Shown: positions 53,117 through 62,275, numbered from the stretch's first letter. The stretch: DNA of 64,000 nucleotides from Solirubrobacterales bacterium (GCA_035573435.1 DATMZR010000031.1:124001-188000), one strand, 5' to 3'. Numbers and translations: made by a program. The notes: generated by a model from the sequence alone, not told the origin.

Positions 53117-55015
53117 CTATTCGGTGCCCGCAGCCGCCTCGGAGTGGTCCGCAGCACCACGCTCCGGGGCGCTGGCGACGCGGTTCTTCCCCGCGCGCTT
53201 GGCCTCGTACAGCGCCGCGTCGGCAGCCGCTATCAACGCCTCGGGGCCCTCGACCGAGCCGCGAATGGAAGCGGCTCCCACGCTCGCGGTCACGCGGATG
53301 GTCCCACCGCCGCCCACGCGGGGGACCTGCTCGGACTCGATCCGCGAGCGCACCCGCTCTGCAAGGTCGAGCGCCCCATCGAGGCCGGTCTCCGGCAGTG
53401 CGACCACGAACTCTTCGCCGCCGTAGCGAGCGGGCTCGTCGACGCCGCGCGATTCGAGTTGGAGCACCCGGGCGACCATGCGGAGGATCTTGTCGCCCTG
53501 AAGGTGTCCGTACGTGTCGTTGATCTTCTTGAAGTCGTCGATGTCGAGCATGATCAGCGACAGAACGTGGTCGAAGCGCTCGGCGCGCGTCGCCTCCTTC
53601 TCGATCAGTTGGTGGAAGCCGCGATTGTTCGACAGGCCGGTGAGCTCATCGGTCACCGCCTGCTCGGAGACCAGCTCGTGCAAGGCGATGTTCTCGATCG
53701 ACGACGACACCTGCCCGGCCAGATAGAGGAAGACCTCGCGCTCGGCCGGGGTGAAGGCCTCGCCCCGGCGGGCGACCGTCATCACGCCCAGGTTCACCGG
53801 CGGCTCGCTCATCTGCCGCAGCGGAGTCGCGATCGCATGGACGCCGCTCGCACGACTGGACACGATGTCGTCCTCTTCGAGTGCATCAACCTCAGCGGCA
53901 ACCGCGAGATCGCGCATCGATTCCGACGGCTCCCCGGCCTCGGCCTCCGCTCCGTCCCGGCCGCTGACTGCGATCGTCCCGTATTCCGCAGTGCACGCGC
54001 CCAGCGCCGTCTCGACCACCACCTTCAGCAGCCCCTGGCGATCGAGGCCCGATGCGAACGCCTCGCCGATCCGCCGCACCGACCGATCCACCTCCACCTG
54101 CTGGCGGCGCAGCTCCTGCATCTGAGCGCTGAGACGGTCGCCCATCTTGTTGAACTCGCTCGCCAGACCAGCCATCTCGTCGTCCCCGAGAACCGGCACC
54201 TTCCGGCTGAAGTCGCCTTCCCCGATTCCCCGCGCGGCGTCCAGCATCGCGCGCACCTGGCCCCCGAGCACGCGGAGAAGCATGATCACGAAGACCAGGG
54301 CGATCGCGAAGAACACCAGCAGGGCGGCGACCACAACAGGGCTCGAGGACCAAAAGCCTCCCGACTTGACCGGGCCGAGCAGGGACAGGCGGAGGTTGCC
54401 GGGGCCCGGCAAGTTGGCCGTTGCCGCCCGGAGGTTGTCCCCCTCGACATCGACGTCGGCCGAATCGCCACTGGATGGCAGGGCGGCCCCCTGCAGCGAT
54501 ACGGTCGAGGCGATCGTGCCCTGCTCGTCCTGTAGGGCCCCGTCGCGTCCGGTCAGGTCATTCACCCTGGTCAGGTAGGCCGATGCGGTCGTGGTCGAGG
54601 CGGTCATCGAGCCGACGTCGCCGCTGGCGTCCGTGAGCCCGAGCTCGAACGTCGCCACCGCGTCCGCCGGCCCGATCGACGCGAGCACCTTGCCGCCCGG
54701 ATCCCTGATCACCAGGGACTGGATTCCGGTTTGGGCGGCCAGGCGGCGCGCCAAGGCCTGTATCTGGGCCGGGTCGCCGCTACGAAGTGTGGCGCCGAGG
54801 GCGGGATCGTTGGCGAAGCGCTGAGCGGCACGCTCTGCATCGCGGGAAGCGTCCCCGTAGGTCGTCAGGGCCGTGTCCAGACCCTGTGCCAGCCTCGCGT
54901 CCGCCTTGCCGCTCTCCGAATCGCTGGTCACATGCGTGACCAGCACAGCGACTGCGATCATCGGCAGAACGACGATCAACAGGAAGAAGAGTGTGAGGCG
55001 ACCCCGAAAGCTCAC
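53117..55015 (-). CDS. Diguanylate cyclase with sensor, HAMP, GAF-like and GGDEF domains
   Basis: Membrane sensor of 632 aa. A first helix at about 7-29, an extracytoplasmic cache-like region, a second helix near 232-254 (VVVAALLVFFAIALVFVIML), HAMP (to about 305), a GAF-like region to about 460, and GGDEF. DELTGLSNNRGF and MLDIDDFKKINDTYGHLQGD lead to the active-site YGGEEFVV. The c-di-GMP inhibitory site RGVD lies five residues before GGEEF, so product inhibition is likely. It starts at a GTG at 55015. Three ATATACCC repeats lie just upstream. Confidence 0.93.
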   Translation of the reverse strand: MSFRGRLTLFFLLIVVLPMIAVAVLVTHVTSDSESGKADARLAQGLDTALTTYGDASRDAERAAQRFANDPALGATLRSGDPAQIQALARRLAAQTGIQSLVIRDPGGKVLASIGPADAVATFELGLTDASGDVGSMTASTTTASAYLTRVNDLTGRDGALQDEQGTIASTVSLQGAALPSSGDSADVDVEGDNLRAATANLPGPGNLRLSLLGPVKSGGFWSSSPVVVAALLVFFAIALVFVIMLLRVLGGQVRAMLDAARGIGEGDFSRKVPVLGDDEMAGLASEFNKMGDRLSAQMQELRRQQVEVDRSVRRIGEAFASGLDRQGLLKVVVETALGACTAEYGTIAVSGRDGAEAEAGEPSESMRDLAVAAEVDALEEDDIVSSRASGVHAIATPLRQMSEPPVNLGVMTVARRGEAFTPAEREVFLYLAGQVSSSIENIALHELVSEQAVTDELTGLSNNRGFHQLIEKEATRAERFDHVLSLIMLDIDDFKKINDTYGHLQGDKILRMVARVLQLESRGVDEPARYGGEEFVVALPETGLDGALDLAERVRSRIESEQVPRVGGGGTIRVTASVGAASIRGSVEGPEALIAAADAALYEAKRAGKNRVASAPERGAADHSEAAAGTE

Positions 55016-55045
55016 GCTATATCCATCACGTCAGATCGCACCTGC

Positions 55046-55083
55046 ATATACCCCGCCAGCCTCCATATACCCCCGATATACCC
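55046..55083 (-). repeat. Three ATATACCC repeats upstream of the diguanylate cyclase
   Basis: ATATACCC occurs at 55046-55053, 55065-55072 and 55076-55083 (spacing 19 and 11 bp), with GCCAGCC after the first and third copies. On the coding (minus) strand each reads GGGTATAT. They lie 31-68 bp upstream of the GTG at 55015 and may be operator sites or overlapping -10 sequences. The rest of the interval to 55230 has no other feature. Confidence 0.5.
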
Positions 55084-55230
55084 GGCCAGCCTTCCCGGCA
55101 CTCGCGCAGCCACGGTCCTGTGGCAGCGCGCGACTGCGTGGTCGGCCATGCTTTCCTCCTGCGGCTATTCTTGCCGATGCGACGCCGGATCGATGCAGTT
55201 CAAACGGGCATTGCGTCTGGCATCTGCCGT

Positions 55231-55304
<74 letters not shown>

Positions 55305-55305
55305 C

Positions 55306-55935
55306 TCAAGGTTGGTCTGCACCGGTCGCAGCAGCGGCCTCTTCCAAACGGTCGTCGCCCCAATAGAGCTGCTCGCCGATCGCAACGGTCGGTACTCCGA
55401 CGACTCCCCGGCTGACCGCCTCCTCGGTCGCCGATCTCAACGCTGCCTTGATCTCGGGTTTCGTCGGGGCGGCCAGCGCCTCTTCCGTGGTGAGCCCGCA
55501 GCCGGTCGCGACCGCGATCACCCCATCGTCGAGTTGCGTGATGTCCCGGCCTTCACCGAAGACGAGGTGAAAAGCCCCCAGTGAGAATGCCTCGCCGACC
55601 CCGCGGTCGCGCGCGTAAGTCGCCAGCCGCATGACCGCCAAGGTGTTCGGCGCCTCCCAGGCTGCGTGGGCCTCCTTGTCTGCCGGCTCGAAGCCGGGTG
55701 GCCAGCGCCAGTCGGACATCCCGTATCGCGAGGCGCGACGAACGATCTCCGCCCGCCGTTCGCGGCCCTCCTCGAAACTGGGCATCCAATCCCGTCCGGA
55801 GGCAGCGATGACGGGAGCTGCCCAGATCGGCCGCCACTCCGCCGGAACGGGCAGAACTTTCGCGATGCGAAACGCGGCAAGGTAGGAGAACGGCGAAACC
55901 AGGTCGTAGTAGAAGACAGGGGTATCGCTCTTCAC
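55306..55935 (-). CDS. DsbA/kappa-GST-fold protein (2-hydroxychromene-2-carboxylate isomerase-like)
   Basis: Protein of 209 aa paralogous to the one at 43868-44458. VFYYDLVSPFSYLAAFRI replaces CxxC by SPFS, and GVVGVPTVAIGEQLYWGDDRLEEA is the cis-Pro/C-terminal motif. It is therefore glutathione-S-transferase kappa/HCCA isomerase-like, not a disulfide oxidase. The GTG at 55935 lies 9 nt after a TAGGAT element. Its stop is three bases from the 3' end of tRNA-Ala, which is encoded on the opposite strand. Substrate unknown. Confidence 0.8.
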   Translation of the reverse strand: MKSDTPVFYYDLVSPFSYLAAFRIAKVLPVPAEWRPIWAAPVIAASGRDWMPSFEEGRERRAEIVRRASRYGMSDWRWPPGFEPADKEAHAAWEAPNTLAVMRLATYARDRGVGEAFSLGAFHLVFGEGRDITQLDDGVIAVATGCGLTTEEALAAPTKPEIKAALRSATEEAVSRGVVGVPTVAIGEQLYWGDDRLEEAAAATGADQP

Positions 55936-56034
55936 GATCCTCCGATCCTACGTTGCGGTACTTCGCGCTGTGGTCCTTCCGCGGCCGCATCGGACGCGCG
56001 GAGCGGATCGGCTGACGTGACGCTGGCTCCATCC

Positions 56035-57072
56035 TCAGAGAAGCGGCTGGACGGGATGGCCGAAGTCGGACGGGTATCCGTCGACAGGCCAGACGCCGCC
56101 GCGCACGCTCCCGGCGTCCGTGGCGCCGTACAGCGGTCGAAACGACTCCGGGAGCTCAGGGCTCTGGGGCGTCGCCAGCCAGAGGCGCAGCAGCAGCCTG
56201 CGTGCGTCTCCGTCCCGGAAGGCGGCCCGGGCATGCCAGGTTGCGAAGTTGTCGATCAGCTGAAGCTCGCCCCGCACCAGTCGGTGCTCGAGCGCTACCC
56301 CGGGGGTCGCCAACACCGCATCGACTGCTTCCAGGGCGTCCCGCTGCTCCGGGCGCAGCCGCGGGGCGTCGGGGAAGCGCTGTGAGGTCTCGATGAACCG
56401 ACGCCCGTAACGGGTCACGCCTTCACCGCAGAACACCGGGGTCGCCACCCAGGGCCGCTCACCCGGCTGCTCCTCTCCGCGGCGGTCCTGCGGAAGGGGC
56501 GCCGTGAGCTCGGCCAGCGCTTCGGGCGCGGTTTCCCCGAGGATCCGCTCGACCGCCGCCGCGCTCACCACCCGACTCTCGCCGCCGGCCTCGGCGGCGC
56601 GGACGCACAGCAACCCCACCACGTCCGTACGGTCGACGTGGAACGGCAGCGCCGCGCCAGACCTATAGCCGCGCTGGGTTGGCAGGTCGAGGCTCGCGCC
56701 GGCGTCTTCGACGCGCCCAATGGTTGTGCCCGAGCGATCCTGGCTGACCGGGCGGCCGAGGCACGACCCAAGCAGGTGGGAAGCGCGCTCGACTTCGTCC
56801 TCGTCGAGGCCGTCCAGAGGGAAGTTCTCGACCACCGCGAACCCAGGGCCAAGCGCGAGTCGACGGCGCAACTCACGGATGAGAGGGCGCAGCGGCTCCA
56901 GGCTGCGAACGTTGGCCGGAGCACGCCCGCCCTCGCGTACGGCGGCGACCAAGGCCGCTGCGGGCTGACTAGTCATCGTCAGCCTCCAGACCTCGTGACG
57001 CAGTTCTGCGCCGACCCAATCCCGTCCCATCACGTTCTCGGACCGCCTTGTTCCATCCGCGCGGAGCGTCAT
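56035..57072 (-). CDS. TauD/TfdA-like Fe(II)/2-oxoglutarate-dependent dioxygenase
   Basis: Protein of 345 aa with a double-stranded beta-helix. The metal triad is HxD in LPFHVDRTDVVGLLC and the distal His in LIDNFATWHARAAF; RRLLLRLWLA supplies the 2-oxoglutarate Arg. FVEN/FAVVENFPL at residue 75 and GRVED also match the family. The ATG at 57072 follows GAGAAT by 6 nt; an ATG at about 57030 is an alternative. It hydroxylates or cleaves an unknown small molecule. A link to taurine is not supported by the neighbours. Confidence 0.82.
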   Translation of the reverse strand: MTLRADGTRRSENVMGRDWVGAELRHEVWRLTMTSQPAAALVAAVREGGRAPANVRSLEPLRPLIRELRRRLALGPGFAVVENFPLDGLDEDEVERASHLLGSCLGRPVSQDRSGTTIGRVEDAGASLDLPTQRGYRSGAALPFHVDRTDVVGLLCVRAAEAGGESRVVSAAAVERILGETAPEALAELTAPLPQDRRGEEQPGERPWVATPVFCGEGVTRYGRRFIETSQRFPDAPRLRPEQRDALEAVDAVLATPGVALEHRLVRGELQLIDNFATWHARAAFRDGDARRLLLRLWLATPQSPELPESFRPLYGATDAGSVRGGVWPVDGYPSDFGHPVQPLL

Positions 57073-57214
57073 GCCCGCATTCTCATCAGTTCCTGCGCAC
57101 GGCGAGCATCGGTACCGCTACTGAACCACCGCCCGCTTCACCAAACTTTTAGTGGCGGGAGGTGGGCGCGCGGTATAGGCTCGGCGATGGCAGCGACCCG
57201 AAGGGGGAACGGAA

Positions 57215-58645
57215 ATGGAAACGAGCGCAGCAACGCTCACGGGAGGACGGACCGAGGTCAGCGACGAGGCTCTCGAGGAGCTTCGAACCGTGATCCGGGG
57301 GGACGTCCTCACCCGCGACGACCCGGGCTTCGATGCGGTGCGTGTGCCGTACAACGCGATGTACCCGGGCGATCCCGCGATCGTTGTCCAGGCATCGGGG
57401 ACCGCCGACGTCGTCGATGCAGTGAACTTCGCGCGCGAACACGGCCTGCTGGTCGCGGTGCGCGGAGGAGGACACTCCATAGCGGGCCTGTCGAGCGTCG
57501 ACGGGGGGATGCTGATCGACCTCGCTGCGATGAACGGCGTCGTCGTCGACCCCGAGGCACGCACGGTCATCGCCGAGGGTGGTGCACTGTGGGGGGACGT
57601 CGACCGCGAGACCCAGGCCTTCGGGCTCGTGGCCCCCGGCGGCATTGTCTCCGACACGGGCGTTGCCGGGCTCACTCTCGGTGGCGGCGAGGGATGGGTA
57701 CGGCGGAAGTACGGCTTGTCGTGCGACAGCCTGCTTTCGGCGCAGCTGGTCTGCGCGGACGGCGAGGTGCGGACGGCCTCGAGCGACGTCAACCCCGACC
57801 TCTACTGGGGGATCCGCGGGGGTGGCGGGAACTTCGGCATCGCCACGTCGCTCACGTTCCGCCTCTACGAGCACGGACCGATGAACGCGTTCGCCGGCGT
57901 GTTCTACCCCGCCGACCAGGCGGCGGACGTCTGGCGCAAGTTCCGCGATTGGGCGGCCACCGCTCCCAACGAGGTCACCGCACTGAGCGGCTGCACGACG
58001 CTGCCCGCGAGCGAGAACACACCCCCTGAGATCCACAACACCCCGTTCATCGTCGTCGGCGCGGTGTACGCCGGGGACCCAGAGGAGGGCATGACCGTGC
58101 TCCAGCCGCTGCGCGAGTTCGGCACCCCGCTGGCCGACATCTCACAGATCATGCCTTTCGGCGGAGTCCAGCAGGCGTTCGACGAGTTCTATGCGCGCGG
58201 CACCCTTCGCAGCTACTGGAAGTCCACATTCGTCGACGAGCTGACCGACGAGATAATCGACATCCTCGCGCCGCGGGCACAGAACCGCGGCTCGATACGG
58301 ACGTTCGTGGTGCTCTTCCTGATGGGCGGCGCGATCAACGAGGTCGGCGCCGAGGACACTCCCTACGGCGAACGGGACGCGAACTGGATGGTCTCGATCG
58401 ACGGCAACTGGGAGGACCCGGCCGAGGACGACAAGGTCATCGCCTGGGTGCGGGAGACGTGGTCGCAGGTTCACGAGCTCGGGACCGGCTCGGTGTACCT
58501 GAACTTCACAGGGATCGCGGACGAGGATGCGGACGTCGGAGTCGACAGCGGCCACGGCGCGAACCTCGAGCGCCTCGTGGCGATCAAGCAGAAGTACGAC
58601 CCAGACAACCTCTTCAGGCTCAACAACAACATCTCCCCCAGCTGA
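57215..58645 (+). CDS. FAD-binding oxidoreductase, berberine-bridge-enzyme type
   Basis: Flavoprotein of 476 aa. The PP-loop FAD domain shows AIVVQASGTADVVDAVNFAREHG and VRGGGHSIAGLSSVDGG, whose His is the probable covalent FAD attachment. GGIVSDTGVAGLTLGGGEGWVRRKYGL and GGGGNFGIATSLTFRLY follow. The C-terminal BBE motif is NLERLVAIKQKYDPDNLFRLNNNI. AAGGGGG precedes the ATG at 57215. Such enzymes oxidise sugars or secondary metabolites. Its stop overlaps the apparent CTG start of the next gene. Confidence 0.9.
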   Translation: METSAATLTGGRTEVSDEALEELRTVIRGDVLTRDDPGFDAVRVPYNAMYPGDPAIVVQASGTADVVDAVNFAREHGLLVAVRGGGHSIAGLSSVDGGMLIDLAAMNGVVVDPEARTVIAEGGALWGDVDRETQAFGLVAPGGIVSDTGVAGLTLGGGEGWVRRKYGLSCDSLLSAQLVCADGEVRTASSDVNPDLYWGIRGGGGNFGIATSLTFRLYEHGPMNAFAGVFYPADQAADVWRKFRDWAATAPNEVTALSGCTTLPASENTPPEIHNTPFIVVGAVYAGDPEEGMTVLQPLREFGTPLADISQIMPFGGVQQAFDEFYARGTLRSYWKSTFVDELTDEIIDILAPRAQNRGSIRTFVVLFLMGGAINEVGAEDTPYGERDANWMVSIDGNWEDPAEDDKVIAWVRETWSQVHELGTGSVYLNFTGIADEDADVGVDSGHGANLERLVAIKQKYDPDNLFRLNNNISPS

Positions 58646-59985
58646 GCAGTTCTCCCGCGGACATCCGTTACGCGAAGTCAGGCGACGTATCGCTCGCCTA
58701 CCAGGCGTTCGGCGCGGGCGATACCGCCCTCGTACTGGCGCCCGGGTACATCTCGAACCTCGAGGCCAATTGGGAGGAGCCCAACTACGCCCGTTTCCTC
58801 GAGCGGCTCGCCTCGAGATTCCGCATCATCCTGTTCGACAAACGTGGGACGGGGTTGTCCGACCGGATCCCGGCCGTGACACTCGAGGAGCGCGCCGACG
58901 ACCTGGGAGCGGTGATGGACGCCGCTGGGGTCGAGCGAGGAGCGCTGCTGGGTTGGTCGGAGGGGGGCAGCTACAGCGCATTCTTCGCAGCCCGCGAGCC
59001 CGAGCGTGTCTCCCACCTGATCCTGTATGCAGCCCCACCGCGCATCTTGCGGACCGACGGGTACCCCGCCGGCTGGCCCCCTGAGATGTTTGAGCAAATC
59101 CTCGCTGACACCGAGGCCAGTTGGGGAACCGACGCAGTCGCGGGCTGGGTCAACCCCAGCGCCGCGGAGGACGCGGCCTACCGGCGGTGGTTCGGGCACA
59201 TGCAGCGCCTCGCCGCGAGCCCAGGCAGTGCCAGAGAGATGATGGCTGGCCTGCGTGACCTCGACATCCGCGACCTCCTGCCCTCCCTGCGGATGCCGAC
59301 CCTCATCCTCCATCGGGTGGAGGAGACCTGGGTTCGGGTGGAGCACAGCCGGTACCTAGCCGCGCACATCCCGGGTGCCAAATACGTCGAGCTGCCCGGC
59401 GGAGACCACTGGCCGTGGATGGGTGACAGCGACGCCGTCATCGACGAGATCGAGGAATTCGTGACGGGTACCCGGCCCGTGCGCGAGCCCGATCGGGTGC
59501 TCGCGACGGTGCTCTTCACAGACATCGTCGATTCCACCCGGCGCGCCGCGGACCTAGGCGACCGCCGTTGGCGTGACGTGCTCGAGCGCCACAACCAGGT
59601 CGTCCGGGAGAGCCTGCAGCGTTTTCGCGGAGACGAGGTCAAGACCATGGGGGACGGCTTCCTCGCGACCTTCGATGGCCCGGCGCGCGGCATCCGCTGC
59701 GCCCGGACGGTCGTCGACGAGCTGGGGCAACTCGGCGTCGACCTGCGCGCAGGCCTCCATACAGGAGAGTGCGAGGCCATGGTCGGCGACCTCGGCGGGG
59801 TCGCAGTCCACATCGGCGCGCGCGTGGCAGCGAAAGCTCAGGCGGGGGAGGTGCTCGTATCGAGCACGGTCAAGGACTTGGTCGCGGGATCCGAGATCGA
59901 TTTCCGAGATCGCGGCGAGCACGAGCTCAAGGGCGTGCCGGGCCGCTGGCGGCTGTTCGCGGTGGCATCACCCGGGGCGGGCTAG
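58642..59985 (+). CDS. Alpha/beta hydrolase fused to class III adenylate/guanylate cyclase domain, apparent CTG start
   Basis: Protein of 447 aa. The N-terminal alpha/beta hydrolase has FDKRGTGLSDR, the nucleophile elbow GWSEGGSYS and the His in LPGGDHWPW. From about residue 290 a nucleotide cyclase begins: LATVLFTDIVDST (metal Asp), EVKTMGDGFLATFDG (second metal Asp) and VAVHIGARVAAKAQAGEVLVS. RYAKSGDVSLAYQ at residue 9 is the usual family N terminus, yet no ATG, GTG or TTG lies before it; the CTG at 58642, overlapping the preceding TGA as CTGA, fits. Confidence 0.88.
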   Translation: MSSSPADIRYAKSGDVSLAYQAFGAGDTALVLAPGYISNLEANWEEPNYARFLERLASRFRIILFDKRGTGLSDRIPAVTLEERADDLGAVMDAAGVERGALLGWSEGGSYSAFFAAREPERVSHLILYAAPPRILRTDGYPAGWPPEMFEQILADTEASWGTDAVAGWVNPSAAEDAAYRRWFGHMQRLAASPGSAREMMAGLRDLDIRDLLPSLRMPTLILHRVEETWVRVEHSRYLAAHIPGAKYVELPGGDHWPWMGDSDAVIDEIEEFVTGTRPVREPDRVLATVLFTDIVDSTRRAADLGDRRWRDVLERHNQVVRESLQRFRGDEVKTMGDGFLATFDGPARGIRCARTVVDELGQLGVDLRAGLHTGECEAMVGDLGGVAVHIGARVAAKAQAGEVLVSSTVKDLVAGSEIDFRDRGEHELKGVPGRWRLFAVASPGAG

Positions 59986-60110
59986 GCCTGGAGGGCGCTG
60001 TCTCGATCCCGCGTGATGTCGACTCGCGCCACGCGGTCCCCCTGGAAGGTCACGGTAGTTCCCCCGCTGCCATTCGCGGTAGACCGCTCGAATCGCGCCG
60101 AGTCTGTCCA
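59982..60110 (-). pseudogene. SnoaL-like pseudogene with large deletion and frameshift
   Basis: On the minus strand one frame reads RAIRAVYREWQRGNYRD, the N-terminal helix pattern of SnoaL-like proteins. After a frameshift it reads FQGDRVARVDITRDRDSALQA followed by TAG, the family C terminus (compare VRTDMYRDRAEALEAAGL). The ~80 residues between are gone and there is no start codon in place. It lies between converging genes and shares CTAG with the cyclase stop. A decayed gene is the simplest reading. Confidence 0.6.
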
Positions 60111-60122
60111 CGGAACCGAGAC

Positions 60123-61091
60123 TCAGACGGCCGCACGCCGGCCGACGGCGATCCCCGTGACGATCTCCCTGACGATCCTGTCAGCCGCCAGGGCCGTGAT
60201 GTCGCTTGACCCGACTCCGGTCGGAATCACCTCGACGACGTCCGCGCCGACCACGCGGACCCTTGCCGCCAACTCCCGGCACGCCCACAGGAGATCGGTT
60301 GTGGACATCCCGCCGGGCTCGGGCGTACCGGTTCCCGGCGCGAACGCGGGGTCGAGGACGTCCACGTCCACAGACAGGAACACTGGGCCGTCGCCGGCGA
60401 TCTCGGTCGCCCGTTCCACCGCCGAGCGAATCCCGAGCTCCCGCACATCGTGCATGAACAGACTCGTGATGCCCTTCGCCGCCTGCCAGGCGAACTCGGG
60501 CTCGCCAGGCCAGTAACCGCGAAGTCCGATCTGCACGTAGCGACGCGGATCGACGTGGCCCTGCTCGACAAGCTGGTACATGGGGGTGCCGTGCGACACC
60601 TCTGCACCAAAGACCTCCGTGCCGGTGTCGGTGTGAGCGTCGAAGTGGATCAGACCTACGGCACCGTGCCGCCGCGCGCACGCGCGCACGTCGGGCTCGG
60701 CGATTCCGTGGTCCCCGCCAAGGACGATCGGCACCGCCCCGGCGTCGACCACGTCGCCCACCACCCCCTCGATGGCCTCGTGAGTGCGGGCGGGGTCCGC
60801 CGGGCGCACCGGCGCATCGCCGTAGTCGACGACCTGGAGCTCCGCGAAGCCATCCACCTTGGCCTCCAGGTGCGGGCCGCGGGTGCAGCTCGCCGCCCGA
60901 ATTGCCCGCGGCCCGAACCGCGCCCCCGGGCGGTCGGAGACGAGATCGTCGGTGGGTGCGCCCACGATTGCGACGTCCGAGCCGGCAAGCTCGGCGGGAT
61001 CCTCGGTGTACGGGAGGCCGCCAAACGTGAGCAAGCCGGCGTAATCGGGTTTCCCACCATGTTGCCGCCAGCGCTGCAGGGGGTCGATCAC
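60123..61091 (-). CDS. Ureohydrolase (arginase/agmatinase family)
   Basis: Protein of 322 aa. Manganese motifs: VLGGDHGIAEPDV, IHFDAHTDTG and FLSVDVDVLDPAFAPGTGTPEPGG. VAIVGAPTDDLVSDRPGARFGPRAIR is the N-terminal segment of agmatinase-like enzymes; YVQIGLRGYWPGEPEFAW suggests guanidino-acid or agmatine-type substrates rather than arginine. The start is GTG at 61091, exactly 8 nt after TAGGAT; the longer frame runs antisense-free but overlaps the permease gene upstream. It hydrolyses a guanidino compound to urea; the exact substrate is unsettled. Confidence 0.9.
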   Translation of the reverse strand: MIDPLQRWRQHGGKPDYAGLLTFGGLPYTEDPAELAGSDVAIVGAPTDDLVSDRPGARFGPRAIRAASCTRGPHLEAKVDGFAELQVVDYGDAPVRPADPARTHEAIEGVVGDVVDAGAVPIVLGGDHGIAEPDVRACARRHGAVGLIHFDAHTDTGTEVFGAEVSHGTPMYQLVEQGHVDPRRYVQIGLRGYWPGEPEFAWQAAKGITSLFMHDVRELGIRSAVERATEIAGDGPVFLSVDVDVLDPAFAPGTGTPEPGGMSTTDLLWACRELAARVRVVGADVVEVIPTGVGSSDITALAADRIVREIVTGIAVGRRAAV

Positions 61092-61102
61092 GGCGTGCAA
61101 TC

Positions 61103-62275
61103 CTAGGACGACTTGCCGGTGGGGGCTGAGATCCGCGATCGCGCGCTCAACCCGGTGTCCGCCTTCGGCAGCAGCGACCGGTCGACCGGCGGACGCATCG
61201 CCAGGTAGAAGAGCGCCGAGAAGACCGCTAGGGCGATCAGGTTCAGCACCAGCTTGTAGTCGAGCTCGATCGATCCGAAGATCTCGTCGCTGGAGGGCCG
61301 CGTCTCGGGAATCAGGCCAAGAAGGCTGAACAGGGCGTCGACGAGCAACGCGGCGATCACGATGGTCACGAACATCAACGCCGTGATCCGCCACGCGAAC
61401 TCCCACCCGTAGTACTTGCGGTATGCGGCGATGATCGGAAGCACGATCAGGTCCGCGAAGATGAACGCGATCACGCCGGCGAAGCTGATCCCGCCCGACC
61501 ACAGAACGGCCGCCAGCGGCACGTTGCCGATCGAGCAGACGAAGCTGAGGATGGCGATCACCTGGCCCGCGATCACGTTCTCTACCGCCTCGATCCCCGC
61601 CGGGGCGTCGGTTACGAAGAGGCCGTTGAAGAAGTCATCACCCAAAAGCCCGATGAACCCGGCCAGCAGGAAGCCAATCGTTATCTCCTTCCACAGCATC
61701 CGCCAGTCGGCGCGGAAGTTGTGTGCGACATCCGACCAGGCCGCGGCCGAGGTCAGCCGCAGACGCCAGCCCATTCGCGCGCCGGCGCTCGAGTGCTCGT
61801 GGTCGGCCTGGACCTGCTCGGCGTGGCGGCGGGCAGCACGTTCCACGCGCGGGGAGACGAACAGCCGCAAGAGAATGGCCACCAGGGCAATCAGCACGAT
61901 CCCGCCCACGAACTCCGCCAGGGTGAACTGCCAACCCATCAGGACCCAAAGCACCAAGCCCAGCTCCCAGACCAGGTTCGTCGAAGCGAACTGGAAAGCC
62001 AAGGTGGTTGCCGCGGATGCACCCTTCGCAAACAGCGACCTGGCGATCGCGATCGCCGCATAGGAGCACGAGGAAGAGGCCGCACCCAGTCCGGTCGCCC
62101 GTGCCACCGGGCCGGCGCCGCTACCCGAAAGGGCGTGCTCGATTCGCTCGCGCGGTACCCAGACCTGCACGACGGCTGAGATCGCAAAGCCGAGGACCAG
62201 CGCCCACCAGACCTCGTATGCCATCAGGAAGGCCTGCTCGAATCCTTCCGCCACCGTGTCGATTACGTCAGTCAC
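61103..62275 (-). CDS. Predicted permease, PF03773 (ArsP_1/DUF318) type
   Basis: Membrane protein of 390 aa with about eight helices in two halves joined by a cytoplasmic loop (residues ~140-180, rich in Arg and His). The first half has LGAASSSCSYAAIAIARSLFAKGASAATTLAFQ; the second SFVCSIGNVPLAAVLWSGGISFAGVIAFIFADLIVLP, both family hallmarks. Some relatives export organoarsenicals, but no ars regulator is nearby. It overlaps the next gene's stop (62272) and is 11 bp upstream of the ureohydrolase, so the three may be expressed together. Confidence 0.85.
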   Translation of the reverse strand: MTDVIDTVAEGFEQAFLMAYEVWWALVLGFAISAVVQVWVPRERIEHALSGSGAGPVARATGLGAASSSCSYAAIAIARSLFAKGASAATTLAFQFASTNLVWELGLVLWVLMGWQFTLAEFVGGIVLIALVAILLRLFVSPRVERAARRHAEQVQADHEHSSAGARMGWRLRLTSAAAWSDVAHNFRADWRMLWKEITIGFLLAGFIGLLGDDFFNGLFVTDAPAGIEAVENVIAGQVIAILSFVCSIGNVPLAAVLWSGGISFAGVIAFIFADLIVLPIIAAYRKYYGWEFAWRITALMFVTIVIAALLVDALFSLLGLIPETRPSSDEIFGSIELDYKLVLNLIALAVFSALFYLAMRPPVDRSLLPKADTGLSARSRISAPTGKSS

